Of a stretch of DNA of 64,000 nucleotides, positions 20,642-35,488 are shown one piece after another; the stretch's first letter is position 1, and each line of letters begins with the position of its first letter. The notes beneath the pieces are model-generated. The model worked only from the letters and a program-made list of their open reading frames with translations, did no database searches and had not been told where the DNA came from. Source of the stretch: Rhizoclosmatium globosum (taxonomy: Eukaryota > Chytridiomycota > Chytridiomycetes > Chytridiales > Chytriomycetaceae). Location of the stretch: contig MCGO01000011.1 of NCBI GenBank assembly GCA_002104985.1, positions 186,001 through 250,000 of the forward strand, given 5' to 3'. Both the position numbers and the translations under genes were made by a program.

Positions 20642-22549
20642 ATGCCATCGTGTACAGTTTGCGCGGAATTCAATCTGGCCCTTCTCTCGGACGTGTTGGA
20701 TTTGCGATCAGAACTATTGCACAAGACTGAAAAACTGATTGTACTTTTAGGAGGGGTCGCGCAAACTTCTCCATACCCACCAAGAAAAGGCCCACATCCA
20801 CTGAAAGAATCTTTTTCCAATGACGGGATTGAAGTTATTCCAAACGTTCCAAAGTCTCCACGGGATCCGAGTCCCATAAGTTCGCACCTTGATCTCGGCC
20901 TTCGATGGACGGCGGATGACTATAAACTCGATATTGAAGCCAACAAATCAACAGTCCCCACAATTGAAGTGTTTGACAAGACACGTAATCGCAGACTCAG
21001 TACCGTTTCTGCCGTTTCCAAACAGTCGAAAAAATCTAAATCGGAGCGGATAGATCAATCAATTCCTCTGAAATCATCGATGGATATCCTCACTAATATA
21101 TTCTCTAATCGAAATTCCAGGGTTAGACGAAGTTCTATCACATCTAAGCGACCACTGAGTCAAGTAACAACCCATGTTGTAGAAATCACTGCACCAAAAA
21201 GCGACCATGAAATTGTGGGGAGCCCACCAAACCAAAAAAGTTCCCAGTTCTCTGAAAAATTGGACAACGCCGCTGTCACAACCACCAATGCCCATAAATC
21301 AGACGGAACACGAACAAAAGGAGAATCTATAGCAGAACGTGTTCTGGCGAACCAGAGTGTAAAAAGTTCTAATACAAGCCTCGAAAGTGCCAAGAGCTCT
21401 TCAATGCTTCCGTCTCTTGGTCGATATATGTTTGCCCAAAACACTGCACTTCAACAATTATTGAAACGCGACGTCAATGCTACCAGAAATCAACAATCTC
21501 TGGTAGGAATGGAGCGCAATCTCGAAACAATTGACTCCAACAGCGAATTCAGCGACTCGGCTGTTCATCGATCCACGCACAGTTTCGCTGATATGGCCGA
21601 TAAGGAAGAATCAAACATGATGCACAACTACGCGTTTGCGTCCTTCAAGCCGAAAAAATCGTCAGATCAATTGTTAAGACACTCCTCTGACCGTATTGAA
21701 TACGTTCCTCCTCCAAACGCTGGATTCCCAGTGAAAAAGAAATCGCAACAAATAGGAAAATCGCAGGAGTTTGCGTTAAAACCTAAACCTGGCGGAGGTG
21801 TGGGTGGAACAAGTCCTATTATTCATGGGGCCGGGCTTCGTCGTAAATCAGGGCTTCAGAACGCTTTCACAGCTGCAAGTCAAGAAATTGTCCATGGTTG
21901 GAGCAGCCGTGCAAGTGCAGTACATGCATCAAAACGACACTCGGGAACGGGGACTGTTCAGAGTCATGATGGCAAGGAAAATAGAGAGGATGCCGTGTAC
22001 AAGAATGCTGGTGGTGATAATGGAAAAGGGTGGCTTGGAAGTGTATACTTGTTTCTCTTTCTACTTCCTGCGTTTGACAATAAGGGTCGCCCTTTGACAA
22101 ATGACTCCTTTGATGGTTCTGATTTGGATGGGATTAGTTTTGAGGTACATGGATTGCACCCGAAATCATATTTCTGTACTGCGTTAGATTTTATCATGAG
22201 CTGTGAGTTCTTTTGTGTAACTTCGCGTTTTTAAGTTGGAAACTCTGTAGCACTTTTCTTTGTCTGTCTTTGGATTATTCCGTTCATGATCAGCTATGAT
22301 TTATCGGAAGAAGTGTTGCTCGGCCTATCGCTGACGTGAGTTCCAATTGGATTGAATGATGCTGACATTGCACATAGTGTTACGATTATATTTGCTGCTG
22401 ATATGCTATTATCTTCCATTATACCGCAGTCATCAAACAAGAACTCAATGTGCTCATTCAGAGAATATGAAGCTCTTCGACCCCCTCTCCAGGATTGGTT
22501 AAGTCATCACTGGTTAAGGAACCAACTTCCTTTTGATATTCTGTCAACT
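20642..22549 (+). pseudogene. cyclic-nucleotide-gated channel 2, 5' half (N-terminus to S3)
   Basis: Paralogue of channel 1. Exons 20642-22202, 22251-22335 and 22378-22549 are in phase (606 codons). The N-terminal motif SDVLDLRSELLHKTEKLIVLLGG matches channel 1, and the S1 approach FDNKGRPLTNDSFDGSDLDG...HGLHPKSYF and S2-S3 up to QLPFDILST are conserved. Channel 1 has one exon here; channel 2 has two extra introns. The exon ends at exactly the same splice point as channel 1, but the following intron (from 22550) is interrupted after 27 bases by the element. The S4-S6 exons do not follow anywhere in the window, so this gene cannot make a normal channel. Confidence 0.75.
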
Positions 22550-22576
22550 GTAAGAAGGACTATTTTAGATACTTTT

Positions 22577-25500
22577 TCCTCAGCCTGCCTCGAAGTGGGA
22601 CCAATCCCACCTTCGTCCAATCTCCCTTCCACCTCCTCCACCACAACATACTCTAAACGACCTTTTACAATTCGCTGCTTCTTTGCAGGCGGTAGTTTGG
22701 AGTCACTGTCACTTGGTCCTCCATTTCCCTCACTGCCTCGACTTCCACCACTTCGTCCACTCCCTCCACCTCTCCCTCCTCCCGGTCCTCCACCACCCGG
22801 ATCGCCGTTTCCATCATTGTTTTCAGCACCGCCTGTCCCACCACCTCGAATGTGGTGATGAACCCGCATCAACGCAATCGCCCACGTTAGATTCTCAATG
22901 AATAAGCCGCTTTTGATGTCGCGTGGGAGACGGAAGGTTAGGCTATCACGCGAAGAAACTGCACGACCACTGCACCGTGGGTTGGAGCATTTGAATGTCT
23001 TGGCCTTCCCGATTCGTGAGATGCGACCGCAAAAGCACATGATTGTTGACCCAATCTAGTGAACAGTGAACAGGTTAAATAAAGTAAAATGTATGAGACT
23101 CTTACTTCAGTCACTATGACTACAGCCTTGATCTTTCCAACTCTGCCAACAAGAGGAAACGCAGGATCAAATTCTTTGGCCATGATTTTCTTCATTGTGC
23201 GTGTATTCCAGGCAGGTCCACCAGGATTAAAGAATGCGCCGTCATTTTCTGACTTTTTGTACGCCATTACTGTGGTTTGTTTCCTGATGGAAGCATGAGC
23301 CGCATATGAAAGGACAGTCTTGACCCATTCTAAGACAGAGGAGGTTAGATTCAAAATTAAGTGATCAATGACACTCACTTGGAATACCATCCTTCCCAGA
23401 AGTCACTTTCTTGTTTGTGGTTTTGGAGTTGAAGTCAGAAGTAGCGTATGAGTCAGCACCAGAATTCCATTCCGCGGCAGATCGGCGAACTCGTTGAGCG
23501 TACTTGTTCAATTTGTCCTGCGTGTTCTTGAGCAGCCGTGACAAAAGGTTTGTGTCGTCTCCACCACCGCCTCCATCACCACCTCCATCAAAAGTGACAT
23601 TGAATTCATTTCGGATCTTTTTCAACTCCTTATCCACTCTCCCCACTTCATCCAGAAAATCATTTTCCTCCTCCACCACATTCATGTCATCTGGGCCAGG
23701 AGTTGGTTTACGAACCATTCTTGCTGACGCGCGAAGATCCTTCAACCTAGCGTCCAATTCCTGTTCCGCTACAAGTACAAGATTTTCCAGTCGCAATGTT
23801 TCTTTTGATACAACTTGATCACCAGAGGCGTATTGAACAAGATCCAGTACAGCAGCAGCGACAAGACTCCGTAACTCCACCACAGCCTCAAGTTGATCAA
23901 TGGCTCTGTCTCGAAACGATTGAAGTGTGCTGATGCGTTTCTGAAGACGACAAATCACTGCTTCAAATCCGACTCCAATCTGGACAACATGGCCAGTGCT
24001 CGCCATCTGCGTTTCCACTGTTCTCCCACCTGGATCACTGCTCAACAATAAACGAGATGTTCCAAACGCATTCCGAAACGCAGACTGAACCGCTTCTGAT
24101 GGATTCGTGATCCAAACATCAGGACTGTGGAAGGATCCCATCCGAGATTTGAATAGTTCAGTATCTTCAGCATGTACTGCGCCCAATTTGACAGAGTCGT
24201 AACGAAAAGATCCAAAGTTGTGTTGCCGAGAATAAACAATCATGGCATCTTCCAGTTTGCGGCGGTGCTTTGCAGAACATTCATTCTGAATTCGATTTCG
24301 GATGTACCGAACCAAGTGCGATGCATGCCGATATTCCTCGCGTGCCTTCAAGTTTGATGGATTTCCAGCATAGTATTTTCGAGTCTCAGCCATCTCTTTC
24401 AAAGAATCTGACAATAACTCTTGGACTTCATTAAAGCTGACATCAATGGAATTGCGGTTGACTGCGGGTGTTGTTGTTGGATAATGTCGAGGGGCGTTTT
24501 TGTATGAATATTGTTTCGTAATCTGTCCTAATTCTTTGGTGTTCATGTGGTGAGTTTGAAGCGGCAACATTGATTTGAAGATTCCAGTTTCCCTGTCATA
24601 CGTAATGCTGATTGCACCTGGCCTATACGTCACGAATTTATTCTTGGACGTCGGGAAGTTGATTGTTGAGTTCTTTGTCAGACGAAGGTGGATGACATTC
24701 CTTGCACTCGCAAATATCTTGAATCCCAGTGGATGAACAACAAGCCTCTGACAGAGCGGACCTCCTTTTTCTAAAGCCAGACGCATCAAGTTCAAGTAAT
24801 GCAAATTGACAGAAGGGAAACTAGGCGGCCATGGAATGTCTCTGGTGGGTTCATCACAAGAATCAAGGAAATAGCCTTCAATGTGTGGAGCTGTTTGTTT
24901 GTTCTGATCAAAGACTGCAGACTGCATCCCCCGAACTTGAGAGTCAGGAAGTCTGGGAAATATGGTGTGACCATCAACCGAGAGATATCGACGATTTGAG
25001 TGGCTGAACTGTTCATGGAATGATTTTCCTGGTTGAATGTGTTGGATTAGGAAAGTGGAATGAAAGAGATGATGTCAGATACAGAAAAAAAAAAAGATTA
25101 CCTAATTTCAGGCCAGTTGTAGCCCATGTCTTGTATCTGGCAATAGCGCCTTTGAACGCACCCTGCACAACACCTGCGTTGTTGAGCTGTTCACCAACCT
25201 TGTTTTCCAAGAATCCTTCATTCCCAAACAACAAATACTTGCTCTTGCTCAGCTTAAATATATCAGTGAACAAGTTTACAAGATCATCTCGGCATAAATG
25301 TGTGATGTTGACATATGGTGTAGAAGATACTAGTCGTGTTCCAGTTTCCAGACACAAGCCCCACTGAACAGGCTGGATATATTGGAGAATAGAGGTCTTG
25401 AACGAGGTTCGTAGTTGAGCAAGTGTTAGCTGGGAGTTGTCCTCTGGGGCTTCGTCTTCTTCATCCACTCCCTCTTCCATTTGAACTCCAACACCTCCGC

Positions 25501-28500
25501 CAACTCCAACTCCAACTCCAGCAGGTATTTCAACATCAATTTCTTTCACGGGCTTGATGACAAATGAAACGACAAGAGCATCGAGAAACTGGGAAAGAGC
25601 CTTGGCGTAAAAGTTGCCTCCGACAGCAGGCCGAACTCCAGTGATGATTGCTGGATGCCTGTAACGCTCTATATTATTCCGCGACTGTATAGTATCATCG
25701 ATTCCATTTTCCACTTGATAGGCAGGCAAATTCATGACATACTGATAGATGGAAAGTTCATGTGGACTCAAAGAACTCAGATTCACTTGATGATCAGTAC
25801 CAACCAGAAACCCATCAACCATGCTGAACGGGCCAGTTTCGATAATCACATTCATGGCTCTAGTGGTACCAAGCTCTGCATCAGTCAAAGGGACTTTGGA
25901 ATCAAGGAAGCGATTAAACAAGAGATTCGAAAAACATTGTGCAGCATCTTGAAGATTTTGAACTGGTATAACTTGACCAACACCTGGTGCAAGCCGAACT
26001 CGATAAACAACCTCTCCAGATGAATCTTCACTTGTATTCTGTTGGCGTGGAACATAGTCCTCATTATCTCCACCCTGAAGACTTTCTTCATCATCACTAC
26101 TGTCTGCTTTAGCCGCCTTTGCAGCCTTCTTTTCTCTCTTCAAGTCATCTTCAAGCCAGATGCTCAGACTCAGTTTCAACGCTGAGATGCTAGAGTCCTT
26201 CAAATACACTGCAAGGTAATGTTCCTTGTTGGGGATGTTGAAGCCAGATTCTGGATCCAAAAGTTGAGTAACAACAGCAGTCCTTAAGAGCGCGAGCTGT
26301 TTGGCAGAGTGGTCTGTTGGATAATACCAATACTGTCCAGAATCGGTGATGAACCCAACAGCTCCGTCATTCATTTCTTCTTCCCAAACTTGGAGTGATT
26401 CACTGGTATTTGCTGCTCCCAACAACATGGCCAAGATGATCATTCGATCCCAACAACTCGACTTTGAAAGTTTGAGCCCATCAAGTTCTGTGACAATATC
26501 AAACAGAATTCTCAGTGGATTTGAATTTTTATCTCCAAACAGGTCGCGTAGAATCTCAAGAAGATGTTGAGGTTGCTGGCCAGCAGACAGACAATTATTC
26601 TCAATCTCAGGGCTCTGGTTTCTTTTGAATGTTGGAGAGTCCAGAAACGATAATATTCTGTGGTGGACTGGAAACTGATTCTGATCTTCGGGCGGACCAT
26701 TTTGAAGTCTGATGTTTACAGCGGCTGCATGCAACTTGTTGAACAAATTGATGGTTCCAGGAGTAAGAACATGGACAGTGTCAAAGATCAAGGTTGAAAG
26801 ATCCACGTAAGCTTTGAGTGACTGTCTTTCAGCTTCGTTTGGAACCGTTCCTATTCAACAAAAGGGAAAGAATAAGAGAATATAAAGATATCAAAGACAT
26901 AAAGTAAACATACCATAAGCTACATATGTATTCAAGAAATGCTGTTCGTGGTCTTTCTTGTCAACCGTCATCCTTTTCCGCTCCAGTATCATGTCGGCTT
27001 GTGCGGCAGTCATGTCCCTAAAACCAGAAAAGGTCAGTTCTTTGATTACAACGTCAAAGTGAAACAACACTTACGCAAGATCAATCTGTTCTTGGGTTGC
27101 ATCATCAGCAAGGTTGCGACGGTTCACAAACGCTTGTTTCAGGTGACGTTCCTGCTCTTCCTTGAGAATCTTGATTACTTTGGGAGCCATTTGTTTTATC
27201 TTTTTGTTGTCTAGTTCAAAGATGGAAGTGTCAATCTCGCGTCGAGGTTGTTTCTAGGTATTTGGGTTAGGTTACATAACGTTCTGTAATTCAAACATTA
27301 TACCAAGACTTGAACTTCCTCAATGCGGCCTTGACTCTTGGTCTCGTCACTCTTGGTCTCAAAATCTCCAGTCTTGTTCTGTTTGAAAAGCGGCAGAAAC
27401 AAGGCCTCGTATTGATTGTTGTTGGACCAGTTACGCGGAACCTCGCCCAGTTGCGGAACTCGTTGTGAAGGCATAGTACCAGACAAGTGGGCTCCTTTGT
27501 ATCCACGAGTGTGTTTGAAGGTAAATTTGGACCCATCTGAGGAAACAACAACTGGACGGATATTCAAGACTTTTGAATCAGACGGAAGAATATTGGTTTG
27601 AAGTGTCAGATTCGGAAAGTTGTGCTGAGGAAATACAAAATCCCAGTCTTCATCATTGAAGCGCTCTTGAACTCTTTGATGCAGGACAAAATCAAGAGTC
27701 AGCTGCGCGCCACCTTCAAAACGTTGCTCCATATAAGGCGGAGTTTCTTCCAGCTTTAACCACCTTTGAACTACTGCGCGCATGTTCACATATCCAAGCT
27801 TCGAGATAGACTGAGGAGACGACATGGATTGTGCGACCCGACCTCGACCAAAGTGGGTTGCGATTGCTGCATTCAAAACAAGATTGTTGGAATTCTTGAA
27901 CTTTGGGTGACGGGACAAGAGCTTCCTTATGACTGTGTTGAAGTTGTTGCGATACACAGAGGCATTGTCTTGATTGACAGGCACAGAAACAAGAGAGGCA
28001 GGCTGTTCATGCACCAAGCCAGCACCAAAGTTTTGGATTCCAACAGCAACAGAGTGACCTCGAACACGTCGAAGAGTATCATTCCAAGCTGGAGAAATAA
28101 GTTCATTCCATAGATAGACTTGGGTCTTGTTGCCGCCAGGACTTATGAACGACTGAGAAATGGAATAGAGTCTTTGATGCGACTCTTTCCCCACGTGGAG
28201 CAAATGAGTTGTTTGAGATCGGAAATCCCGAAGAACCACAGTCTCACCCATAAGAATTGAGTGAAGACCCAACACTTTGATTTTGGCAGAGACAGGTTGG
28301 TTCTTGGTGGGGTTGAAAGAAGTTGTAGCCAGCACTTGAAACAAAGGTAGAATCTATTGTTGAATGCTCGGTTTTAATACTTGGAAAGAAGTGGAAGAAT
28401 AGAAAAACATACATGTGATATCTTTGAATCCTTATTCTTGAAGAACACAACACCAAGCTCCGTAGCTCCTGAAAACGTCATTGGTTCTTTGGTGAAATCA

Positions 28501-31500
28501 GGTGCTTTCGAATAGTGCTTGAACAAGACAGACCCAGAACACCATTCTCCATTTGTAAACGTTGGCCCATTGTCAGCAAGGCCGTTCAGTAACGTCAACG
28601 CTGATTGGAATACGTGATGCATACCATTCTTTTGTACTTTGAGGCTGCGACCAACAACCTTCTTGTTGAGCAAAGAAAGTCCAATCAACATTAGTTTGCT
28701 CAAGTCCATCAGCTCTGTGTAGTTTTCAGAAGACTGGAGAAATGATGCAGGACTGATTGGAGTGGCATCAATGAACAGCTGACACTCTCCCAATCCTTGT
28801 CAAATGATGAGTTTCGATACTTGGTTTAACAACAAACACTCACCATGTGCCTCTCCCATCTCAACGTCTTCATTATCGTGCAAAACGTCAACACCACCAA
28901 CAACAACGTTTCCAACTGCATCAACTTGAAGATCAAGACGGTGCTGGTTGTCCTGAGCAACTTGGACTCGGTGTTGATGAATTGGGGTGTTCAATAAACG
29001 CGCACTGTTTGTCCAGTGCAGAGTTTCCACAATAACCCCAGTCACATTCTTGATCCCGCCCTTCTTGTTGTACTGCTGAACTGCACCAAACAACTCTATT
29101 GCCTCCTTGTCGCTCAGCTTGGATTTATTGGCTGCTGCGAAATCAAGTCGGTGCGCCAAATACGGACCATAGCTTTGAGAAACGTCTTGATTCTTCACGG
29201 CGTGATATACGTTAGTCAAGTCAACGTCAGTCGGATCACCATTTGTGAATGCCTGCCAGGTAGCAGCCAGTTGGCGAAGAACAATAAAGTCATGAAGTTT
29301 AAGCTCCCGATTTGTCATGGCTGTCCGTGGAGGTTTCAACTGTTTTCCATTGTTGGTCTTGATCCAAATTGGGTAACTGCCTGGACGCATAGAGTGAGCT
29401 GCTGTTGCTGGATGATTGACTGAGTATACGTGACTTGATCCCATTTCGAAAGCCTGGTTTACTAGACGAGCGTCCATAATCCCAAGCGACGTGACACAGC
29501 GAGAGGCGTCAGAACCAGCCACCAATTGTCGATTCACAACTGAGTTGGCACTTGTGGATGGAGTGACAGTAGCATTTGGATCAGCCAGAGTCGGAGAATC
29601 TGGAGAATCTGGAGAATCAGGAGCAAGGGGAGCAACAGGGGCAACAGGAGATACAAGGGCTACGGGAGCGACAGAAGCAACAGAAGCAACGGGAAAAACG
29701 GGAGCAATGGAGCAACAGTAGTATTTGGATCAGCCAGAGCCGGAGAATCTGGAGAATCAGGAGCAACGGGAGCAACAGGAGCTACGGGAGCGACAGGAGC
29801 AACGAGGGCTACAGGAGCAGGAGCAACAGGGGCTACAGGAGCGACAGGAGCAACAGGGGCTACGGGCTCAACGGGAGCAACAGGAGCAATGGGTACAGTA
29901 GGAACAGCGGTAACGGCTGGATCATAGTTTGGATGTGACTCAATCATGTGTCGAATCAAGTCTTGACAATACCCATCTTGAAGGCAGACAGGACAAGTAT
30001 CGTCCTATAACAGTATACCACGTAAGTAAAATATTAAAATGGCAAGATTCAAAACAAACCGTTGATCCAGCTTTGGGTGAGTTTGAAATCAGTCGAGCAA
30101 GATGGGTGTTGAAAAGATTGGCATCTGTGTACGATCCTCTCAAAGGAAAGGTAGGCCGTAACGAAGCAGGTCGATGGAAATGTTGAGCCAACAGGTGAGC
30201 TTCAAACGCAGCCAATGTTGCAGCGTCGCTTGACTTTTGGTGAGAAGTCCGACAAAGTGGACAGAAGCCAATCTAAGTGTCGAAGTTAGAATGAAAAAAG
30301 AAAAGAAAATATCATACCAAGAAGTGTTGTTCAGTAAAGACCTCTGCAAGTCGATAATCTTGATTCTGCAATTTGTCCATTAGTATGAAGTGCTCCTTCT
30401 TCCAAGCTGCTCCGCTGTCTGGTCGAGGACGTTGAGGCCAGCTTCCAAAAACAGAGCTACTTTGTCTTTCTTGTCTTCCCCACCAAGTACATTGGATGTT
30501 CTGCCAACATCTCTGACTCCACCACCTCCAAGTACATTGGATGACCTTCCGAGAATTCCAAGTCCACCACTGCTGACAGACGTGAATTGTTTGTCCGCGA
30601 CAAACAAACTTTGACTCCCGCTCCGACCTCCACCAATACCAGTAGAACCATTCCTGTTCCCACTTCCACCTCCACTTCCACTTCCACCTCCACCTCCACC
30701 TCCACCTCCACTCCCACCAACACCAGTAGAACCACCACCGTTCCCATTCCTACCAGCACCAGCACCAGCAGCAACACCAACACCAACGCCAACACCAACA
30801 TCAATCTCTGGTTCATCCATCAAAGAAGCAGCACCAGCCTTGACCATGAGCGCCAAAGTCACTTTGTACATGGCTTCGTGAATGGCCTCAACATTGGCAA
30901 CCTTCTTTCCAAGAACTGGTTCCGCACACACACCAACGTCCAGGAGTATCTTTGGACAGAACAGATACCTAAAAAGCAAAACGCGTCAACTCTAACAAGA
31001 CTAATATAAGAAAGAGAACTAACCGATTCAGCGACAAGATAAACACAACAGTCGGAACAACGTTTCGCCTTCGAGATACCAACTCCTGCCTAAACTGTTC
31101 CAACCTTCCACTCAGAGGGAATATAGTAGCGGCGTGAGTTTCTCGCAGCACATCAAAAGTGGCTTGATTGATACTGTAGCTCCAGTCCCCTGTGAAACAG
31201 CTGCAGTGATCCAATCCATCAATCATACCCTGAGGACACTTGTACAGTTGAGGTACTATACTGAACTGCGTTTCACCCTCCAGATTGTTTTCAGCATTGA
31301 GTCTACGCACGGAAATAATGCGATTACGAATCGCAATCAAGGCAGACCCAGCTGGATGAATGAACCCAAACTGAGATTCAAAAGAGGCCAGAGCTTCATG
31401 GATGGTCATACTATCAATAGTATCCAAAAAGGATTGACAAATAAGTAGCGACTGTGATGTACTCAAGAACCTATCATAAGCACGAGCAAACAAACGATAG

Positions 31501-34500
31501 CGTGGCCTCAGGGTGTTGGGAATAAACGACGTGCTGCCATCAACGTAAATAGAACCTTGAGGTACTTTGACGCGGGTCAGAGACAAAGGCTCCTATGACG
31601 AAACAATAATACCATGGTTATAATCAAGATGAGAGACATTTCGCTAAACTCACCATTGGTACTGGATCCGAAGGAGGATCCTCTTCAACATCATCTGCAT
31701 CGTCATCTTCCATTTGTCTCTTTCCTTTCCCTTTCGTCACTTTCCCTTTCGTCGCTTTTGCTTTCTTCGCTTTCGCCTTCACTGGTTTTGCAGGTGGGTT
31801 TGACTCTTTTGCTTTCTTGTTCCCTTTTTCAGAAGCTGAAATGAATGGAGCCGTACCGTAGCCAAGATCCAAATCTGCCAGGTCTTGCTCGAGCTCAAAC
31901 AGATCAACAGAATCAAAGCTGTCCAGATTCAAAGTTGTCGTTCTGATCAGCAAATCTTCCAGTCCGTTATCAGAGTCCACATCCGAATCCACCTCCGAGT
32001 CCACCTCCAAGTCCACGTCTGAGCCCGCGTCTGAGTCCACCTCCAAGTCCACCACACCCAAGTTCAAGTCAGAGTCATTGGAGTCATCGAAACCAAATCG
32101 CTGAAACCAATCAAGTAGTTCAGAATCAATGTCACTGACCTTATCATCAAGAGTTAGATTCAACAGAGCATCAATCAAGATATTACCTCTCCATCAGCCA
32201 AAGATTCAGGGTCGGAATTGTTACACGTTGAGGGTTCACTTTCCGTCTCTGAATCAGACACAATAAACGAAACATATTCTGATATTTGAGCCGGAGGAGC
32301 AGACTGCGTGGACACAAGGCCTGACTTGGCTTCCACGGTTTGAGACAAGGCAGAAGAAATAGAAGTCGCATCAAAGCCAGACATTTCGAATGGAGCGTAT
32401 TCAGGCAACGGAGAAGAAGTCAAAACAGAAATAGAACTTGTTTCGCTTTCGACTGCACCAGAAGTGGCTAACGTGTTGGACCTCAGTGGGACAGTCGTCT
32501 CTTCGTCAGACTGATAATCTATTTGGTTCAGATTCTTTGGTGTTGGTGTTGCAGCTACGTCGAGGTAATCACCGCGTGATATAGTCGCAGAAGAATCGCC
32601 GACGTTGAGATCAGAATCCTAAAAAACCAGTGAGACAACACTATTTCGAACACAAAAAGAAAAAAACATACAGTTGTGGATGATTGGCGGGAATAATGGA
32701 AGGGGCGACGACCTCGGCGAGAATATGGCTGGATTGGGCTGAAACTTGGGACAGACGAACCAGCCACTGATGACCCACTAAGAGATGGAAGCTCATTGGA
32801 CTCATCACGAAGAGGAACAGACGGTGGTTCTTGACTTTCGACGGGTGATGCATCAGTACTGGATGAACCAACTTTTTGGCCAGGGTCAGTACTTGAGTAC
32901 ATATTATCGGCTCCTCCAGGTAGTTTCCCAACAAATCTGATAGTGGAGTCAACAACGAGATTATACGCTAAATTAAAAATGTTAGATCACATCTAAACAA
33001 AACATTACAAACGTACACGAGAGTAAATGAGAGTCATCCATATACTGTCCTCCAAAGACCAACTGAAGCGAAAAAGCATTCGCAACATTTCTGGACTGGA
33101 CGAGATAATTTCGAAGCTCAAGAACAGTGGCGTCTTGCCGAATCTCGACAAACAAATGCTTCCCGTCCAGCAATTTGACAAAGAACGCCAGGACTTGAGT
33201 CAAACACGTATTGAAGCTTGTTTTAATAATAGCTTGTTTTTCCATCACACTTGGTGCAGCATCTGAAGCTTCAAAGATAGCCAGTGCAAGTGCGGGTGAT
33301 GGAATCCAATCATGATGCGACATGGATTGCAAAGAGAACCAGGATGCGTTTGTTTTGATTACAGTTTTGGACTGGAGTTGCTGGACGAGTGTTGGTGGCG
33401 GAGGCGGAGTTGGTGGAGGAGGAGGTTCTGGTGGAAGACTGTGGCCCTGAGGTATGGTATTGGCAGCGTTACGTGAGTCAACAACCTCGAGTGGAATTGA
33501 TAAACCTATTAAATTATAATGGATGAGAAATAGTGTAAAGAGATTGTGTCGAATAGTTACCAAGTTCAGGAAGCATACGTGGTAGAATGAAGTCAATCAA
33601 GGTGATTAGTTCATACGGTGGCAAGTAAAGTCTTGCTTTTTTGATGCCTAAAGACGGGATTGGTGGAGTTGTGACAACAGACGATATTGAGTGACGATGT
33701 AATGAAGCAGACAGCCAATTCAATGACGGGATATCACCCATTGCAGGATGAAAGATGGAAGGAGACCATGAAGGGGATAATTGAGGATTCATGTCCGAGA
33801 ACCAAATCCCAGAATAGCGATGACTCTTCTTTGTAGATGGAATCTTGGGTTGGTCAGACCTCGTCAGTGACAGACGAGGATTTGGAGACGCAGTGTTTGG
33901 AATCATGAAAGGATTCAAAATGACTGAATCGGATTGGTTGGAAGCAGGAATTGGAGTGGAGGTCTTGGTGGTATTTGATGGGCTGTGTGGCCTTGGACGT
34001 GACGCAAGACGAACAAGAGTACTGGAATTTAGACCGAGGCCTGACCCAACAATTAGCTCTAGACACCTTAAATGAATTGAATCTTACCTGAGAGTGTTGC
34101 ACCAGATGTTAATCGCTTCCAGTGTCGGCCAGGTCGATACAGTTGGAGGCCTTCAACTGGGAGGCCAACAGCCGCAGATGCAGCCTGCTTTGCTTCCAGC
34201 ACAGTTGAATCGTTGGAGACAAGAACCATAACGATTGATCCATTTGGTACGATAACAGATAGATAAAACTTGGCGTCCAGTGACAACAGCTTCGAAGGCA
34301 CTGATAACCAACTGGACAGCCAAGAGTAGCAGACATACTTGATGAGATCCAACGGCCCGCCAATAATAAAGCCACAGAAGACCAGTAGTGAGTAGAACGG
34401 GAGAACAAGGTTCTCATAACGAGCAACTAACTCAGCAACACGAATCTCCTGGATAAGTCGTTCGTAGCCAGAGAGCAACTCGATCAGTTGAGAGAGCTTC

Positions 34501-35201
34501 AGTTCCTTGGCCACGGCTTTGAGACTCCTCTTGGCCCAAGACTTGTGTCGGCGATGTTCTTTCCTTCTTCGTTTGTATTGGGCAGGTCCAAAGAGAGGAT
34601 GATTTCTCAACCATTTTGAGAGGAACTTGAACTGGAGACGCAGTGAGTTCTGAAATAGAAATCTTTCCCAAACAAGTAGGAAGAATGGAAGAGGGCATGA
34701 GATGGACACGGAAAGGAGTGACGAGATTGAGAGTTTCAAGGTGATCTGGGTGGAGAAACAAACGTTAGAAATGCGATTCAAGAGGACACAAGAATCGTAC
34801 CTGCGTGTCCACAAGTGGAAGACAGATTGAAGCAAAGAATCCTCCCACGGTGGTTGGAGACCAATGTTTGAAACCCCTGATTACATTCACTTGGACAATG
34901 GACGTCAAACACCGACAAATGATGAGCGAGAGACATCGGAACGAATAGGATACTATGTGTCAATATTGTCAGTAATGCTTATTGCGATTCAGGAGACACG
35001 ACACACCTCCAGTAAAGACCTTCGAAAGGAAGGAAAAGAGAGCGACGACGGAGAAAGAGAATAGCATCGTTTAAGTCTATTTGGATCTTTAGTATTAGTG
35101 CTTAAATCAAGAAGAAGAGGAAAGGCATGGTAGGAATTAGGTGTAGATAGCCTCTGCAAGGTTCCACTCGTAACAAACATTTGACACAACCACAGATTCA
35201 T
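22577..35201 (-). CDS. giant Fanzor/TnpB-like RuvC nuclease protein, copy 2 (frameshifted)
   Basis: Same exon structure as copy 1; introns and splice sites correspond throughout, except at the 5' end, where a small deletion near 35168-35173 removes the donor used in copy 1. Exon 25091?-26839 is open here where copy 1 has a TAA. Two other lesions are present: a C-run of four at 30478-30481 where copy 1 has five (13049-13053), shifting the frame after TSNVLGG; and a rearranged Pro-Val-Ala repeat that shifts the frame at about 29700-29712. The nuclease end is intact: RuvC-I Asp codon 24034-24036, RuvC-II Glu, zinc ribbon and RD motif as in copy 1. The frame runs straight through the element edge and stops in the flank, adding about 20 residues different from copy 1. 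Start and first exons are tentative. Confidence 0.65.
22591..22615 (-). ncRNA. terminal hairpin, candidate end of a guide-RNA scaffold (copy 2)
   Basis: Identical to the hairpin of copy 1 (ten pairs, one bulge), 14 bases inside the element edge. The sequence just outside on the minus strand reads AAAAGTATCTAAAATAGTCC, whereas copy 1 reads TGACTACCGAGGAACTC. If the TnpB/Fanzor layout holds, these different flanks would be the guides. Confidence 0.4.
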
Positions 35202-35488
35202 AGGGAAGGAGGAGTGAATAACCGATGGTATCAAGAGGAATTGAAGGGTGAGATATGGGCAGATGGGATCGTAATCAAATTGAGTGGGGGACGGTGGTCC
35301 AGACCAATGACAATCCAGATCACAGAATGAGAGGATGCCGTAAGATCGCAGAGGACTCAAGGTGAACAAACAGTCCTCAATCAACGACAACTAACGCTCG
35401 CAGCTTGAAGAAGGGAAGGGGAGGGGAGGGACGAAGGGGAAAAAGGGGATTCACTTGCAAGCGTTTGTTCAAATTTGTGAGGATTTTC

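Larger units (their letters stand above)
22577..35488. mobile_element. 12.9-kb Fanzor-bearing element, copy 2
   Basis: Same orientation and boundaries as copy 1 (starts TCCTCAGCCTGCC, ends TGTGAGGATTTTC), about 40 bases longer in total. It is inserted 27 bases into an intron of channel 2. The left flank ends in CTTTT and the right flank begins TTTTCGAC, so a TTTT duplication is possible but not convincing in T-rich sequence. The right flank is not channel intron but a GPCR gene fragment, so the locus was rearranged as well as invaded. Confidence 0.85.
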
